Of a stretch of DNA of 64,000 nucleotides, positions 1 through 7,619 are shown piece after piece. Every line of letters begins with the position of its first letter. Position 1 is the stretch's first letter. A program made the translations under genes and the position numbers. This DNA is from Pontimonas sp. Its GTDB lineage: Bacteria; Actinomycetota; Actinomycetes; Actinomycetales; Microbacteriaceae. The DNA is taken from assembly GCA_018402295.1 (NCBI GenBank), contig JAGYJI010000006.1, forward strand, positions 186,001 through 250,000, in the 5' to 3' direction. Below the pieces are notes generated by a model that was given only the letters and a program-made list of their open reading frames with translations, did not search any database and was not told where the DNA came from.

Positions 1-22
1 CACTGTCCCCCGAGCTGGCATG

Positions 23-44
23 GTTCAGAGTCTAGACTCTGAAC
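23..44. promoter_or_regulatory. Perfect 22-bp palindrome with a -10-like hexamer on both strands
   Basis: Left arm GTTCAGAGTCT is exactly the reverse complement of the right arm AGACTCTGAAC. The centre contains TAGACT on the + strand (33-38) and the same TAGACT on the - strand (29-34), so overlapping divergent promoters are possible. It ends 3 nt before the cca start codon and leaves no room for a Shine-Dalgarno. It could be an operator or a bidirectional core promoter; the divergent partner would lie outside the window. Confidence 0.6.
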
Positions 45-47
45 ACT

Positions 48-1472
48 ATGTCGAGCGTTGCGAAAGCCGTGGAAATACTGCGTCTTGTCACCTCGGAAGA
101 GCCCATTAGGGGCCTGGCGCAGGCCTTCGCAGATGCTGGTTTCGAGTTGGCGCTGGTCGGCGGGCCCGTGCGTGATGCGTTCCTCGGACGACCCGTCCAC
201 GACCTTGATTTCACCACCTCAGCGACACCCGAGCAGAGTGAAAAAATTGTGAAACCCCTCGCCCAGGCGACCTGGGACGTCGGAAGGGCCTTTGGGACTA
301 TTGCGGCCCAAGTGGGCCAGCACACGGTGGAAATTACGACCTACCGGGCTGACACCTATGACGGGAGCACCCGGAAGCCAGACGTGGTGTTTGGAACCAG
401 TCTCGAGGAAGACCTCCACCGCCGAGATTTCACCATGAACGCGATGGCTCTCACGCTCCCGGAGGCAAAACTTGTCGACCCGTGCAACGGACTGGAAGAT
501 CTGCTTGCCGGGGTGTTGAGAACCCCTATTGAGCCCGAGATCTCCTTCCAGGACGACCCGCTGCGGATGATGCGGGGGGCCCGTTTCGTCAGCCAGCTGG
601 GGGCCACTATTCACCCTGAGACCCTGGCAGCAATGACGGCGCTAGCGCCTCGGATTGATGACATTTCGGCTGAGCGGGTTCGCGAGGAACTCACCCGTTT
701 GCTCGCCACCGATAGCCCTCGCGCCGGCCTCGAAGTCTTGGTGGAGAGCGGAATCGCGGAACGGGTTCTGCCTGAGCTTCCCGCCCTGCGTCTGGAAGCA
801 GACGAGCACGCCCACCACAAAGACGTGTACCAGCACACCTTGACCGTTCTGGAGCAAACAATTGACGAAGAGAAGCGCCGTTTTCCCGACCATGCCCCCG
901 ATGTTGCGCTCCGCGTTGCGGCACTCCTGCATGACATCGGGAAACCCGCGACAAGGCGTTTTGAAGCGGGCGGCGTGGTGACCTTTTACCATCACGATGC
1001 GGTCGGGGCGAAGCTGGCGAAAAAAAGGCTCAAGGCTTTGCGTTTTGACAACCAGACGATTGATTCCGTGGCAAAGCTCATTGAGCTCCACCTGCGCTTC
1101 TTTGGCTATTCGGAACAGGCGTGGACGGACTCCGCTGTTCGGCGCTATGTCCGAGACGCCGGGGAGGAGTTGGAGCGCCTCCACATCCTTGTGCGGGCCG
1201 ATGTGACGACCAGGAACAAGCGAAAAGCAGATCGCTTGTCGTTCGCGTATGACGACTTGGAGGCGCGGATCGCGGTGCTCTCTGAGCAAGAAGAACTCCA
1301 AGCAATCAGACCCGAATTGGATGGCGAGCAGATTATGGCGATTCTGGACCTGAAGCCGGGGCGCCACGTGGGAGAGGCTTACCGGTTCCTCCTCGAGCTC
1401 CGTTTGGAGGAGGGCGAGATTGGTGTGGACGAGGCCACCGCGCGTCTGAAGGCCTGGTGGGACAACCGCTAG
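48..1472 (+). CDS. cca: CCA tRNA nucleotidyltransferase
   Basis: Adds or repairs the 3'-terminal CCA of tRNAs in the cytoplasm. The 474-residue protein has the class II nucleotidyltransferase signature near residues 36-60 (GGPVRD followed by DLDF, the two metal-binding aspartates), the RRDFTMNAMAL motif around residue 126, and a C-terminal HD domain with LLHDIGKPATR near residue 292, the layout of actinobacterial PcnA/Cca enzymes. No Shine-Dalgarno precedes the ATG; the -10-like TAGACT ends 9 nt upstream, so the mRNA may be nearly leaderless. The enzyme is needed here because the tRNA-Gly gene at 21.5 kb does not encode CCA. It lies immediately before the rpsF operon, the usual order near the actinobacterial origin. 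Confidence 0.93.
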   Translation: MSSVAKAVEILRLVTSEEPIRGLAQAFADAGFELALVGGPVRDAFLGRPVHDLDFTTSATPEQSEKIVKPLAQATWDVGRAFGTIAAQVGQHTVEITTYRADTYDGSTRKPDVVFGTSLEEDLHRRDFTMNAMALTLPEAKLVDPCNGLEDLLAGVLRTPIEPEISFQDDPLRMMRGARFVSQLGATIHPETLAAMTALAPRIDDISAERVREELTRLLATDSPRAGLEVLVESGIAERVLPELPALRLEADEHAHHKDVYQHTLTVLEQTIDEEKRRFPDHAPDVALRVAALLHDIGKPATRRFEAGGVVTFYHHDAVGAKLAKKRLKALRFDNQTIDSVAKLIELHLRFFGYSEQAWTDSAVRRYVRDAGEELERLHILVRADVTTRNKRKADRLSFAYDDLEARIAVLSEQEELQAIRPELDGEQIMAILDLKPGRHVGEAYRFLLELRLEEGEIGVDEATARLKAWWDNR

Positions 1473-1475
1473 TTG

Positions 1476-1504
1476 TTGCCCTGGTGCTCCCCGGCGCCTA
1501 GACT
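1476..1504 (+). promoter_or_regulatory. Probable sigma70-type promoter of the rpsF operon
   Basis: TTGCCC (1476-1481), a 17-bp spacer and TAGACT (1499-1504) sit just after the cca stop codon. The start site would be near 1511, giving a leader of about 84 nt before rpsF. Inferred from spacing and hexamer match only. Confidence 0.5.
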
Positions 1505-1594
1505 GTTGCAGTTGTCTCGCTCGCGGGGCACAGCACTAATCCCTCCTGTTGCAGAAATCCTGTAACCGCTGAGTCCGAAGGAGGTGGGGTAGTC

Positions 1595-1969
1595 GTGCAC
1601 GATTATGAACTGATGGTCATCCTTGACCCAGAGACAGATGAGCGCACCGTTGCTCCCAGTCTCGAAGCGTTCCTCGAGGTCATCCGTAAAGACGGTGGCA
1701 CCATCGAGAACCTCGACATCTGGGGTAAGCGTCGGTTGGCTTACGAAATCAAGAAGAAGAGCGAAGGCATCTATGCCGTCGTGAACTTCACGGCATCATC
1801 AGAGGCCACCGCTGAGCTTGACCGCCAGCTGCGCCTGAGTGAGGCCGTTATGCGCACCAAGGTTTTGCGCCAGGACGAAGCAGCTGTTCGCCTGGGCGCA
1901 CCCGAGGAAGCACCCGTTGCCCAGAAGGTGTCGCTGTCTGGTGGCAGCAAGCGCCGCAAGCCGGAGTAG
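1595..1969 (+). CDS. rpsF: 30S ribosomal protein bS6
   Basis: Component of the small subunit platform that binds bS18. The N-terminus [19 protein letters not shown] is the conserved bS6 start and the 124-residue length includes a basic C-terminal tail ending in RRKPE. The GTG start is supported by the AAGGAGG Shine-Dalgarno at 1578-1584. It is the first gene of the rpsF-ssb-rpsR-rplI operon; ssb follows after 3 nt. Confidence 0.97.
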   Translation: MHDYELMVILDPETDERTVAPSLEAFLEVIRKDGGTIENLDIWGKRRLAYEIKKKSEGIYAVVNFTASSEATAELDRQLRLSEAVMRTKVLRQDEAAVRLGAPEEAPVAQKVSLSGGSKRRKPE

Positions 1970-1972
1970 ATC

Positions 1973-2461
1973 ATGGCTGGAGAAACAATCATCACTGTGG
2001 TCGGAAACCTTACTGCCGACCCTGAGTTGCGCTACACCCAGAACGGCGTAGCGGTCGCAAACTTCACCATTGCCTCGACCCCTCGTAACTTCGATCGGGC
2101 CTCCGGTGAATGGAAAGACGGCGATGCTCTCTTCATGCGCGCAAGCGTATGGCGCGAATTCGCAGAGCACGTGGCATCCACTCTCACTAAGGGAGCTCGG
2201 GTTGTCGCTATTGGCCGCCTCCGTCAGCGCTCCTACGAGACCAAAGAGGGCGAAAAGCGCACCTCCATTGAGCTCGAGGTTGACGAGATTGGCCCCAGCC
2301 TTCGTTACGCAACCGCACAGGTTCAGCGTCAATCCGGTGGTGGCGCTAAAGCTGCTGTGGATGACGCGTGGAGCGCTCCCGCCTCTGGCGGAGCTACCCA
2401 GGACCCGTGGGCGAGTGCAGCTCCCGCAGATCAGGCGCCCGTTGAGGACGCACCCTTCTAA
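1973..2461 (+). CDS. ssb: Single-stranded DNA-binding protein
   Basis: Binds and protects ssDNA during replication and repair. The 162 residues comprise an N-terminal OB fold ([19 protein letters not shown] near residue 5; the conserved [12 protein letters not shown] stretch) and a flexible Gly/Ala-rich tail. The C-terminal tip is EDAPF, a weaker version of the acidic DDDIPF tip that recruits partner proteins. It is translated from ATG 3 nt after rpsF, typical of the rpsF-ssb-rpsR cluster. Confidence 0.95.
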   Translation: MAGETIITVVGNLTADPELRYTQNGVAVANFTIASTPRNFDRASGEWKDGDALFMRASVWREFAEHVASTLTKGARVVAIGRLRQRSYETKEGEKRTSIELEVDEIGPSLRYATAQVQRQSGGGAKAAVDDAWSAPASGGATQDPWASAAPADQAPVEDAPF

Positions 2462-2520
2462 CCGACCTATGAGCGCTGCGGAGATTTTCTCCCCAGCGCC
2501 AGAGTAGAAAGAACATCACC

Positions 2521-2781
2521 ATGGCAGGAAAATCCAGCGGCGATCGCCGCAAACCACGGATGGGTAAAGGCGGCAAGCCCGCAGCTCCCGTCAAGTCCAT
2601 CACCGTGGGCGTTATCGACTACAAGGATGTCGCGACGCTGCGCCGGTTCATTTCGGAGCGCGGGAAGATCCGTAGTCGCCGAATCACCGGTGTCTCTGTC
2701 CAGGAGCAGCGTTTGCTCGCCAAGGCCATCAAGAACGCACGCGAGATGGCCCTGTTGCCCTACGCCGGCGCTGGACGCTAA
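2521..2781 (+). CDS. rpsR: 30S ribosomal protein bS18, cysteine-free form
   Basis: 86-residue bS18; [19 protein letters not shown] and the C-terminal [10 protein letters not shown] are family signatures. The zinc-binding CxxC and third cysteine of the C+ form are absent (the N-terminal region reads [13 protein letters not shown]), so this is the zinc-independent C- form, although it sits in the primary rpsF-ssb-rpsR-rplI operon rather than in a Zur-controlled paralogue cluster. The start has only a weak GAAAG ribosome-binding site. Confidence 0.95.
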   Translation: MAGKSSGDRRKPRMGKGGKPAAPVKSITVGVIDYKDVATLRRFISERGKIRSRRITGVSVQEQRLLAKAIKNAREMALLPYAGAGR

Positions 2782-2792
2782 GGAGAGTACTG

Positions 2793-3245
2793 ATGACAAA
2801 GCTCATTTTGACTAACGAGGTCGCTGGTCTCGGCTCTGCCGGAGACGTTGTGGACGTGAAGAATGGTTATGCACGTAACTTCCTCATCCCTCAGGGTTTC
2901 GCCGTAGCGTGGAGCAACGGTGGCCAGAAGCAGGTTGACCAGATTCGCTCCGCTCGCGAAGCGAAGGTTATGGCATCCCAGGAGGAAGCACAGTCGCTGA
3001 AGGACCGGCTCGAGAAGGCGCCCATTGTGTTGAGCGCTAAAGCGGGTAGCGAAGGCCGACTGTTTGGGTCCATCACCCGCAACGACATTGCCGGGGCCAT
3101 TGAGGCCGCAGGAATCACCGGCGTTGACAAGCGCGCTATCGAAATCCTTAAGCCGATTAAGTCAGTTGGCTCGGCTGACGTCGTGATCAAAATTCACGAC
3201 GGAGTTATCGCCAACGTTACGCTTTCGGTAAAAGGGCAAAAATAG
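2793..3245 (+). CDS. rplI: 50S ribosomal protein bL9
   Basis: 150-residue bL9, which binds 23S rRNA and projects from the L1 side of the 50S subunit. The N-terminal RNA-binding domain carries the NGYARNFLIPQGFA signature (about residues 23-36), followed by the long connecting helix and the C-terminal domain. AGGAG upstream of the ATG supports the start. It is the last gene of the operon; a strong hairpin follows. Confidence 0.97.
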   Translation: MTKLILTNEVAGLGSAGDVVDVKNGYARNFLIPQGFAVAWSNGGQKQVDQIRSAREAKVMASQEEAQSLKDRLEKAPIVLSAKAGSEGRLFGSITRNDIAGAIEAAGITGVDKRAIEILKPIKSVGSADVVIKIHDGVIANVTLSVKGQK

Positions 3246-3261
3246 CGTATTTCTCTCTCCT

Positions 3262-3292
3262 GTGAAGGCTCCTCATCCTGAGGGGCCTTCAC
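3262..3292 (+). terminator. Hairpin terminator of the rpsF-rplI operon
   Basis: A 14-bp stem with a 3-nt loop: GTGAAGGC pairs perfectly with GCCTTCAC, then one T-G wobble, then CCTCA with TGAGG. It starts 17 nt after the rplI stop. There is no real U tract, as is common in actinobacteria. Confidence 0.75.
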
Positions 3293-3300
3293 CATTTAAG

Positions 3301-3540
3301 GGTTATTTCTCCACATAGAGGCTCTTACCACACCTAACTCTAAACCGGTGCTTTATACAGATTCCCACAGCGGGAAATGTAAGTTCTCAAACTCGGTAAA
3401 TGGTAATTTTTTTGGCAATATTGATTCAATATTGCTCACATAATCCCCATTTTATCCACAGGGCTCTCGGCGTTTCTCGACAATAGTGCACAGAGTTATC
3501 CACAGGCTCAATTGTGCCCGGGGAGCGGCATCTCTAGGGT
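3301..3540. other. AT-rich intergenic region with DnaA boxes upstream of dnaB
   Basis: This is the heart of the only gene-free gap above 300 bp in the window (3246-3673). It is visibly AT-rich compared with its neighbours and holds two perfect DnaA boxes TTATCCACA at 3452-3460 and 3496-3504, same orientation, 44 bp apart, plus a one-mismatch copy TTCTCCACA at 3307-3315. A run of seven Ts and an AT-rich inverted repeat lie just upstream of the boxes. It could be a DnaA-responsive dnaB promoter or an origin-like element. The remainder of the gap (3541-3673) shows no further signal except the dnaB ribosome-binding site. Confidence 0.55.
3415..3435. repeat. 21-bp AT-rich inverted repeat in the dnaB upstream region
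   Basis: Arms GCAATATTGA and TCAATATTGC are exact reverse complements around a single central T. It lies 16 bp before the first perfect DnaA box. It could be an operator, a cruciform or part of a duplex-unwinding element. Confidence 0.6.
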
Positions 3541-3673
3541 GAGAACAAGCTTTGAGAGCGGGGTCCCGGAGGGGCCACCGAGAGTCTCCCAGCAGTGTCG
3601 GTCGATGCTGATAGACCTAGGGGAGACACAACATAACTGCGTGCTTTTGCGCGCACAGAGGAGGGGGTGACGC

Positions 3674-5047
3674 GTGTCGATAGCTCAACTCGGCATTGTT
3701 CCTGACTCCCCGGCGGATCGCGGATATGGCGGTGACCGCACCCCTCCCCACGATGTGCTCGCAGAGCAAAGCACTCTGGGGGGAATGCTCCTGAGCAAGG
3801 ACGCTGTTGCCGATGTGATTGAGGCCGTTCGAGGCCGCGACTTTTATTTGCCCAAGCACGAAATCATTTTTGACGCGTTGCTCAACCTGTATTCGCACGG
3901 TGAGCCCACCGACGTCATTACAGTCTCTGAAGAGCTCACCAAGACGGGCATGCTGTCTCGAGCAGGTGGCGTTGACTATCTGCACACGATCGTGTCCGTG
4001 GTTCCGACAGCAGCGAGTGCGGGGCACTACGCAGCCATCGTGGCCGATAAGGCGGTTCTTCGTCGGCTTGTCGACGCGGGAACCCGGATAGCCAATATGG
4101 GCTACACCAGCGAGGGTGAGGTGTCAGACCTCGTCAACTCTGCCCAAACAGAGATCTATCAAGTTGCCGGTGGGGTCGAGGCCGAAGACTATGTGCCGCT
4201 CACCGAAGCTGTCTCTGCTGCGGTGGATGAGATTGAAGCGGCGCGGGGTCGCGACGGTGAGATGGTCGGTGTTCCCACCGGTTTTTCCGAACTGGATGGG
4301 TTGCTCAACGGGCTCCACCCCGGTCAGCTTGTGCTGATTGCTGCTCGCCCCGCTCTGGGTAAGTCGACTTTGGCTCTGGACTTGGCCAGGAGTGCCGCCA
4401 TTCGCTACAAGCAACCCACGATTTTCTTCTCTCTCGAAATGGGCAGGTCTGAAATAGCGATGCGTTTGCTCTCTGCAGAGACCTCGATTCCTCTGCAGAA
4501 ATTGCGCAAGGGAATGGTGGAAGCGCGGGACTGGACGACGATTGCCTCGACCCGGGGGCGCATCGAATCAGCACCGCTCTACATCGATGACAGCCCCAAC
4601 ATGACCCTGGTGGAGATTCGCGCCAAAGCTCGTCGACTGAAACAGCGAGTGGGACTCCAAATGATTGTCATCGACTACTTGCAGCTGATGACCGCCGGAA
4701 AAAGAGTGGAGTCTCGCCAGCAGGAAGTGAGCGAGTTCTCCCGTGCACTCAAGCTCCTCGCTAAGGAACTCCAGGTTCCGGTCGTGGCGTTGTCACAGCT
4801 CAACCGTGGTCCCGAGCAGCGCGCGGACCGCAAACCGCAGTTGAGTGACTTGCGTGAATCGGGATCCTTGGAGCAGGACGCCGATGTCGTGATTTTGCTC
4901 CATCGCGATAGCGCGTACGAGAAAGACACTCCGCGAGCTGGAGAGGCTGATCTGATTGTGGCCAAGCACCGTAACGGTCCCACCGACACTGTGGTCGTCG
5001 GGTTCCAGGGTCACTACTCGCGCTTTGCCGATATGCCCAAGGTCTAA
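3674..5047 (+). CDS. dnaB: Replicative DNA helicase DnaB
   Basis: Hexameric 5'-3' helicase that unwinds DNA at the replication fork. The 457 residues contain the N-terminal primase-interacting domain (VLAEQSTLGGMLLSKDA near residue 30), Walker A ARPALGKST near residue 223 and Walker B VIDYLQLM near residue 331, then the C-terminal SQLNRG motif. There is no intein, unlike many mycobacterial DnaB proteins. The GTG start has a GAGGAGGGGG ribosome-binding site. Confidence 0.96.
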   Translation: MSIAQLGIVPDSPADRGYGGDRTPPHDVLAEQSTLGGMLLSKDAVADVIEAVRGRDFYLPKHEIIFDALLNLYSHGEPTDVITVSEELTKTGMLSRAGGVDYLHTIVSVVPTAASAGHYAAIVADKAVLRRLVDAGTRIANMGYTSEGEVSDLVNSAQTEIYQVAGGVEAEDYVPLTEAVSAAVDEIEAARGRDGEMVGVPTGFSELDGLLNGLHPGQLVLIAARPALGKSTLALDLARSAAIRYKQPTIFFSLEMGRSEIAMRLLSAETSIPLQKLRKGMVEARDWTTIASTRGRIESAPLYIDDSPNMTLVEIRAKARRLKQRVGLQMIVIDYLQLMTAGKRVESRQQEVSEFSRALKLLAKELQVPVVALSQLNRGPEQRADRKPQLSDLRESGSLEQDADVVILLHRDSAYEKDTPRAGEADLIVAKHRNGPTDTVVVGFQGHYSRFADMPKV

Positions 5048-5050
5048 CTG

Positions 5051-5656
5051 GTGCCCCCTGGTCGCAACCCTCATTACGCTGGAGGGGTGGCAGCCGATTC
5101 TCGAGCGACGCAGGCGCTTCCCTACTATGTGGTCTCAGCGCTTCGTTCCCTCATACTGATCATCACGGGGCTTGTCATTACCTTCACCCCTGGGCACACC
5201 GCACAATTTGGTCTGGTGGCGCTGGGAATTCTGGGAATTGTGACCGCAGTGGGACTCGGTTTGGCGGCTTTGGGGCTTGCCACCACCAAGACGGGCCGAG
5301 GGCTTCACCTCTGGCAGGCACTGGTGTCCCTTGTTGTGGGTGCGCTGGCGTTGGCTCTCCAGGAGGCGGGGATGATTCTGCTGCTGTGGGCTCTCGTGTT
5401 TTGGGCTCTGTTGGTGGGTGTTGCGGAGATTTTCTTTGGGGCTCGGTTAGCTGCAGGTGACGCTCTTCGTCGCGACTGGATGACCCAGGGTGGGATGACG
5501 GTGGTGCTTGCCCTTGTCGTCCTCTTTCAACCCGCAGACAGTGTTGCTGTGGTGGGTTTCTTAGGTGCGTGGGCTATCGTCCAGGGTGTCTATATGGCCA
5601 TTGCCAGTGTTGCCCTGAGGTTCCCCACCACGACAAAGGATCACTCCCATGACTGA
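5051..5656 (+). CDS. DUF308/HdeD-like membrane protein
   Basis: 201 residues with about six hydrophobic helices arranged in pairs, the DUF308 (HdeD family) pattern; function in actinobacteria is unknown. The GTG starts 3 nt after dnaB. An in-frame GTG at 5087 is an alternative but its GGAGG is too close. It overlaps the next small membrane protein by 8 nt, so the two are probably co-translated. Confidence 0.65.
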   Translation: MPPGRNPHYAGGVAADSRATQALPYYVVSALRSLILIITGLVITFTPGHTAQFGLVALGILGIVTAVGLGLAALGLATTKTGRGLHLWQALVSLVVGALALALQEAGMILLLWALVFWALLVGVAEIFFGARLAAGDALRRDWMTQGGMTVVLALVVLFQPADSVAVVGFLGAWAIVQGVYMAIASVALRFPTTTKDHSHD

Positions 5657-5891
5657 GCCCACACGGCGCGAGAAGCTTCGCCCAGTTGAATACGTGATGC
5701 TCTCGGGAGTGATGGCGTTGTTTGCGGGACTTGTGGTGTTGATGGTGACCCGTGACCCACTGATGGCTTTCGTCGGCAGCGGTGTGGTGTTCATCGTGGT
5801 GATCATCGGAATTGCCATGTTGCTCTTGGCGGTATCCCCCAACTCAACCCCTGATGGCGAAAAGAGTGCCCCGGGAACAGGCAACGACTAG
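5649..5891 (+). CDS. Small two-helix membrane protein, unknown function
   Basis: 80 residues with a charged N-terminus (MTEPTRREKLRPVEY), two hydrophobic helices at about residues 16-33 and 39-62, and a polar tail. I do not recognise a family. It overlaps the DUF308 gene by 8 nt and ends 3 nt before the convergent purB stop. Confidence 0.6.
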   Translation: MTEPTRREKLRPVEYVMLSGVMALFAGLVVLMVTRDPLMAFVGSGVVFIVVIIGIAMLLLAVSPNSTPDGEKSAPGTGND

Positions 5892-5894
5892 GTC

Positions 5895-7277
5895 TCAGTC
5901 GAGATAGTCAACGAGCGCGGAGGCCAGGCCTACATACTGCTGGGGGGTCAGCTCCGAGAGGCGCTTCTTCGCGTCGGCAGAGATGTCTAGTCCCTCGACA
6001 AACGACGTGAGCGCTGTCGCATCCACTGCGTGTCCTCGGGTCAGTTCCTTGACGATTGCGTAGGGATCGGTCTCCTGGGAGTTGCCGCGCACAATTTCCG
6101 CACGCATCACGGTTTGGATGGCTTCGGCAAGAACTTCCCAGTTGGCCTGGAGATCAGCCATCAGAGCATCGTCGTTGAGTGAAATCTCGTGGAGCCCCTT
6201 CTGGAGATTGGTCAGCGCAACCAGAGAGTGCCCAAATCCCACACCGATGTTTCGTTGAGTGCTCGAATCAGTCAGATCGCGCTGCAGACGGGAGGTGACG
6301 AGCGTTGCCGCCAAACCATCCAGAAGAGAGCTGGAGATCTCGAGGTTTGCCTCGGCGTTCTCGAACCGGATGGGGTTGATCTTGTGGGGCATGGTCGAGG
6401 ATCCGGTGGCTCCGGGTTCGGGAATCTGGGTCAGGTAGCCCACGGAAATATAGGTCCACACGTCAGTGGCGAGGTTGTGCAGAATGCGGTTGGCATGCGA
6501 GATCGCGGTGAACAGCTCTGCCGCGCCATCGTGGGATTCAATTTGGGTGGTCAGGGGGTTCCAGGTGAGGCCGAGACCTTCGACAAAGTTCTTGCTCACG
6601 ATAGGCCAGTTGATTCCTGGCTCCGCCACCACGTGAGCGGAGAAAGTTCCGGTGGCACCCGAGAACTTTGCCAGGTAGGGAACCCGGACAATTCGTTCCC
6701 TTACCCGGGCGAGGCGACCAGCAAACACTGCAAGTTCTTTTCCAAAGGTGGTGGGGGTGGCGGGCTGCCCATGAGTTTTGGCCAACATGGGGGCGTCACG
6801 CCAGGTCCGCGCAAGTTCGGTGAGGCGGGCAGCCACACTGTCGAAGGCCGGCAGCCACACCTGAGCAACAGCATCCCTGGTGACCAGGGCGTAGGACACA
6901 TTGTTGATGTCCTCACTGGTGCAGCCAAAGTGGACCAGTTCACTCAGCTTGCCGAGCCCGTGAGTCGCGAGGACATCGCGCACGTAATACTCGACGGCTT
7001 TCACATCATGCTTGGTGACCGCCTCGAAGGCAGCAATCTGGGCAATGTCGTCGGGGCCAAAATTATCGACAACCGCCCGCAGAGCTGCCACGGTCTTCGC
7101 TGGTAGAGCAGTTGACCCCGCAACTCCCTCTGCACAGAGCGTGATCAGCCATTCGATTTCCACCCTGACTCGAGCTCGATTGAGCGCTGCTTCAGAGAAG
7201 TACTCGCCGAGGGCTTCGGTTGCTTCGCGGTAGCGTCCATCCAGTGGACTGAGGGGTTGGTGGCCCAAGGGCGACAT
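5895..7277 (-). CDS. purB: Adenylosuccinate lyase
   Basis: Catalyses two steps of purine synthesis: SAICAR to AICAR plus fumarate, and adenylosuccinate to AMP plus fumarate. About 460 residues; the fumarase/aspartase superfamily signature GSSTMPHKINPIRFENAE lies near residue 292 and the TSEDINNVSYAL segment near residue 122. I chose ATG 7277 (MSPLGHQPLSPLDGRYR) because AGGAAGG is correctly spaced from it; an in-frame GTG at 7283 abuts that ribosome-binding site. It stands apart from the large pur cluster at 46-58 kb. Confidence 0.95.
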   Translation of the reverse strand: MSPLGHQPLSPLDGRYREATEALGEYFSEAALNRARVRVEIEWLITLCAEGVAGSTALPAKTVAALRAVVDNFGPDDIAQIAAFEAVTKHDVKAVEYYVRDVLATHGLGKLSELVHFGCTSEDINNVSYALVTRDAVAQVWLPAFDSVAARLTELARTWRDAPMLAKTHGQPATPTTFGKELAVFAGRLARVRERIVRVPYLAKFSGATGTFSAHVVAEPGINWPIVSKNFVEGLGLTWNPLTTQIESHDGAAELFTAISHANRILHNLATDVWTYISVGYLTQIPEPGATGSSTMPHKINPIRFENAEANLEISSSLLDGLAATLVTSRLQRDLTDSSTQRNIGVGFGHSLVALTNLQKGLHEISLNDDALMADLQANWEVLAEAIQTVMRAEIVRGNSQETDPYAIVKELTRGHAVDATALTSFVEGLDISADAKKRLSELTPQQYVGLASALVDYLD

Positions 7278-7387
7278 GGTCACCTTCCTGTCTGGGAGAT
7301 TTCCCTCTCTCTATTCTTCCCTATTTTGCTGTCCACGGGGGAGTCATCGAGCGAAAAGTTGCCTCCTGAGGCGCAGCTGAACAACGA

Positions 7388-7420
7388 CTCCCGAGCCCTC
7401 CACCACACTCCTCTCGGGAG
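7388..7420 (+). promoter_or_regulatory. Hairpin that can hide the ribosome-binding site of the 7428 gene
   Basis: CTCCCGAG (7388-7395) is the perfect complement of CTCGGGAG (7413-7420) across a 17-nt loop. The right arm contains the GGGAG that forms the Shine-Dalgarno of the ORF at 7428. The pairing is seen directly; a translational switch is inference. Confidence 0.4.
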
Positions 7421-7427
7421 AAGACAG

Positions 7428-7619
7428 ATGGACGATGCACATCCTGGCTGGCACGCCAGCCAGATTCGACGCGTGGCGCTCGAGCTCGAGGATGCCCTTC
7501 CCTCAGGGCAGTGGCAGGGCCCGTCCCAGCTTGAATGTCGAGCGCGCATCATGGACATCCGAGATGATCTGCATCGCGTTGCCCGATTGTTGGACATCGC
7601 CGCCCGCGAGAGGGCCTGA
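7428..7619 (+). CDS. Small helical protein, unknown function
   Basis: 63 residues (MDDAHPGWHASQIRRVALELED...), predicted mostly helical and charged, with no membrane segment. GGGAGAAG is well spaced from the ATG. Its stop overlaps the start of the next gene by one nucleotide (TGATG), so it is translationally coupled to the hydrolase-like protein. The pairing of a small helical protein with a larger partner resembles WXG100-type arrangements, but no WxG motif is visible, so I assign no function. Confidence 0.55.
   Translation: MDDAHPGWHASQIRRVALELEDALPSGQWQGPSQLECRARIMDIRDDLHRVARLLDIAARERA

Noticed and set aside
6189-7106. 305-codon + strand frame opposite purB
   Set aside because: Gly/His-rich shadow of purB with no recognisable fold or ribosome-binding site.
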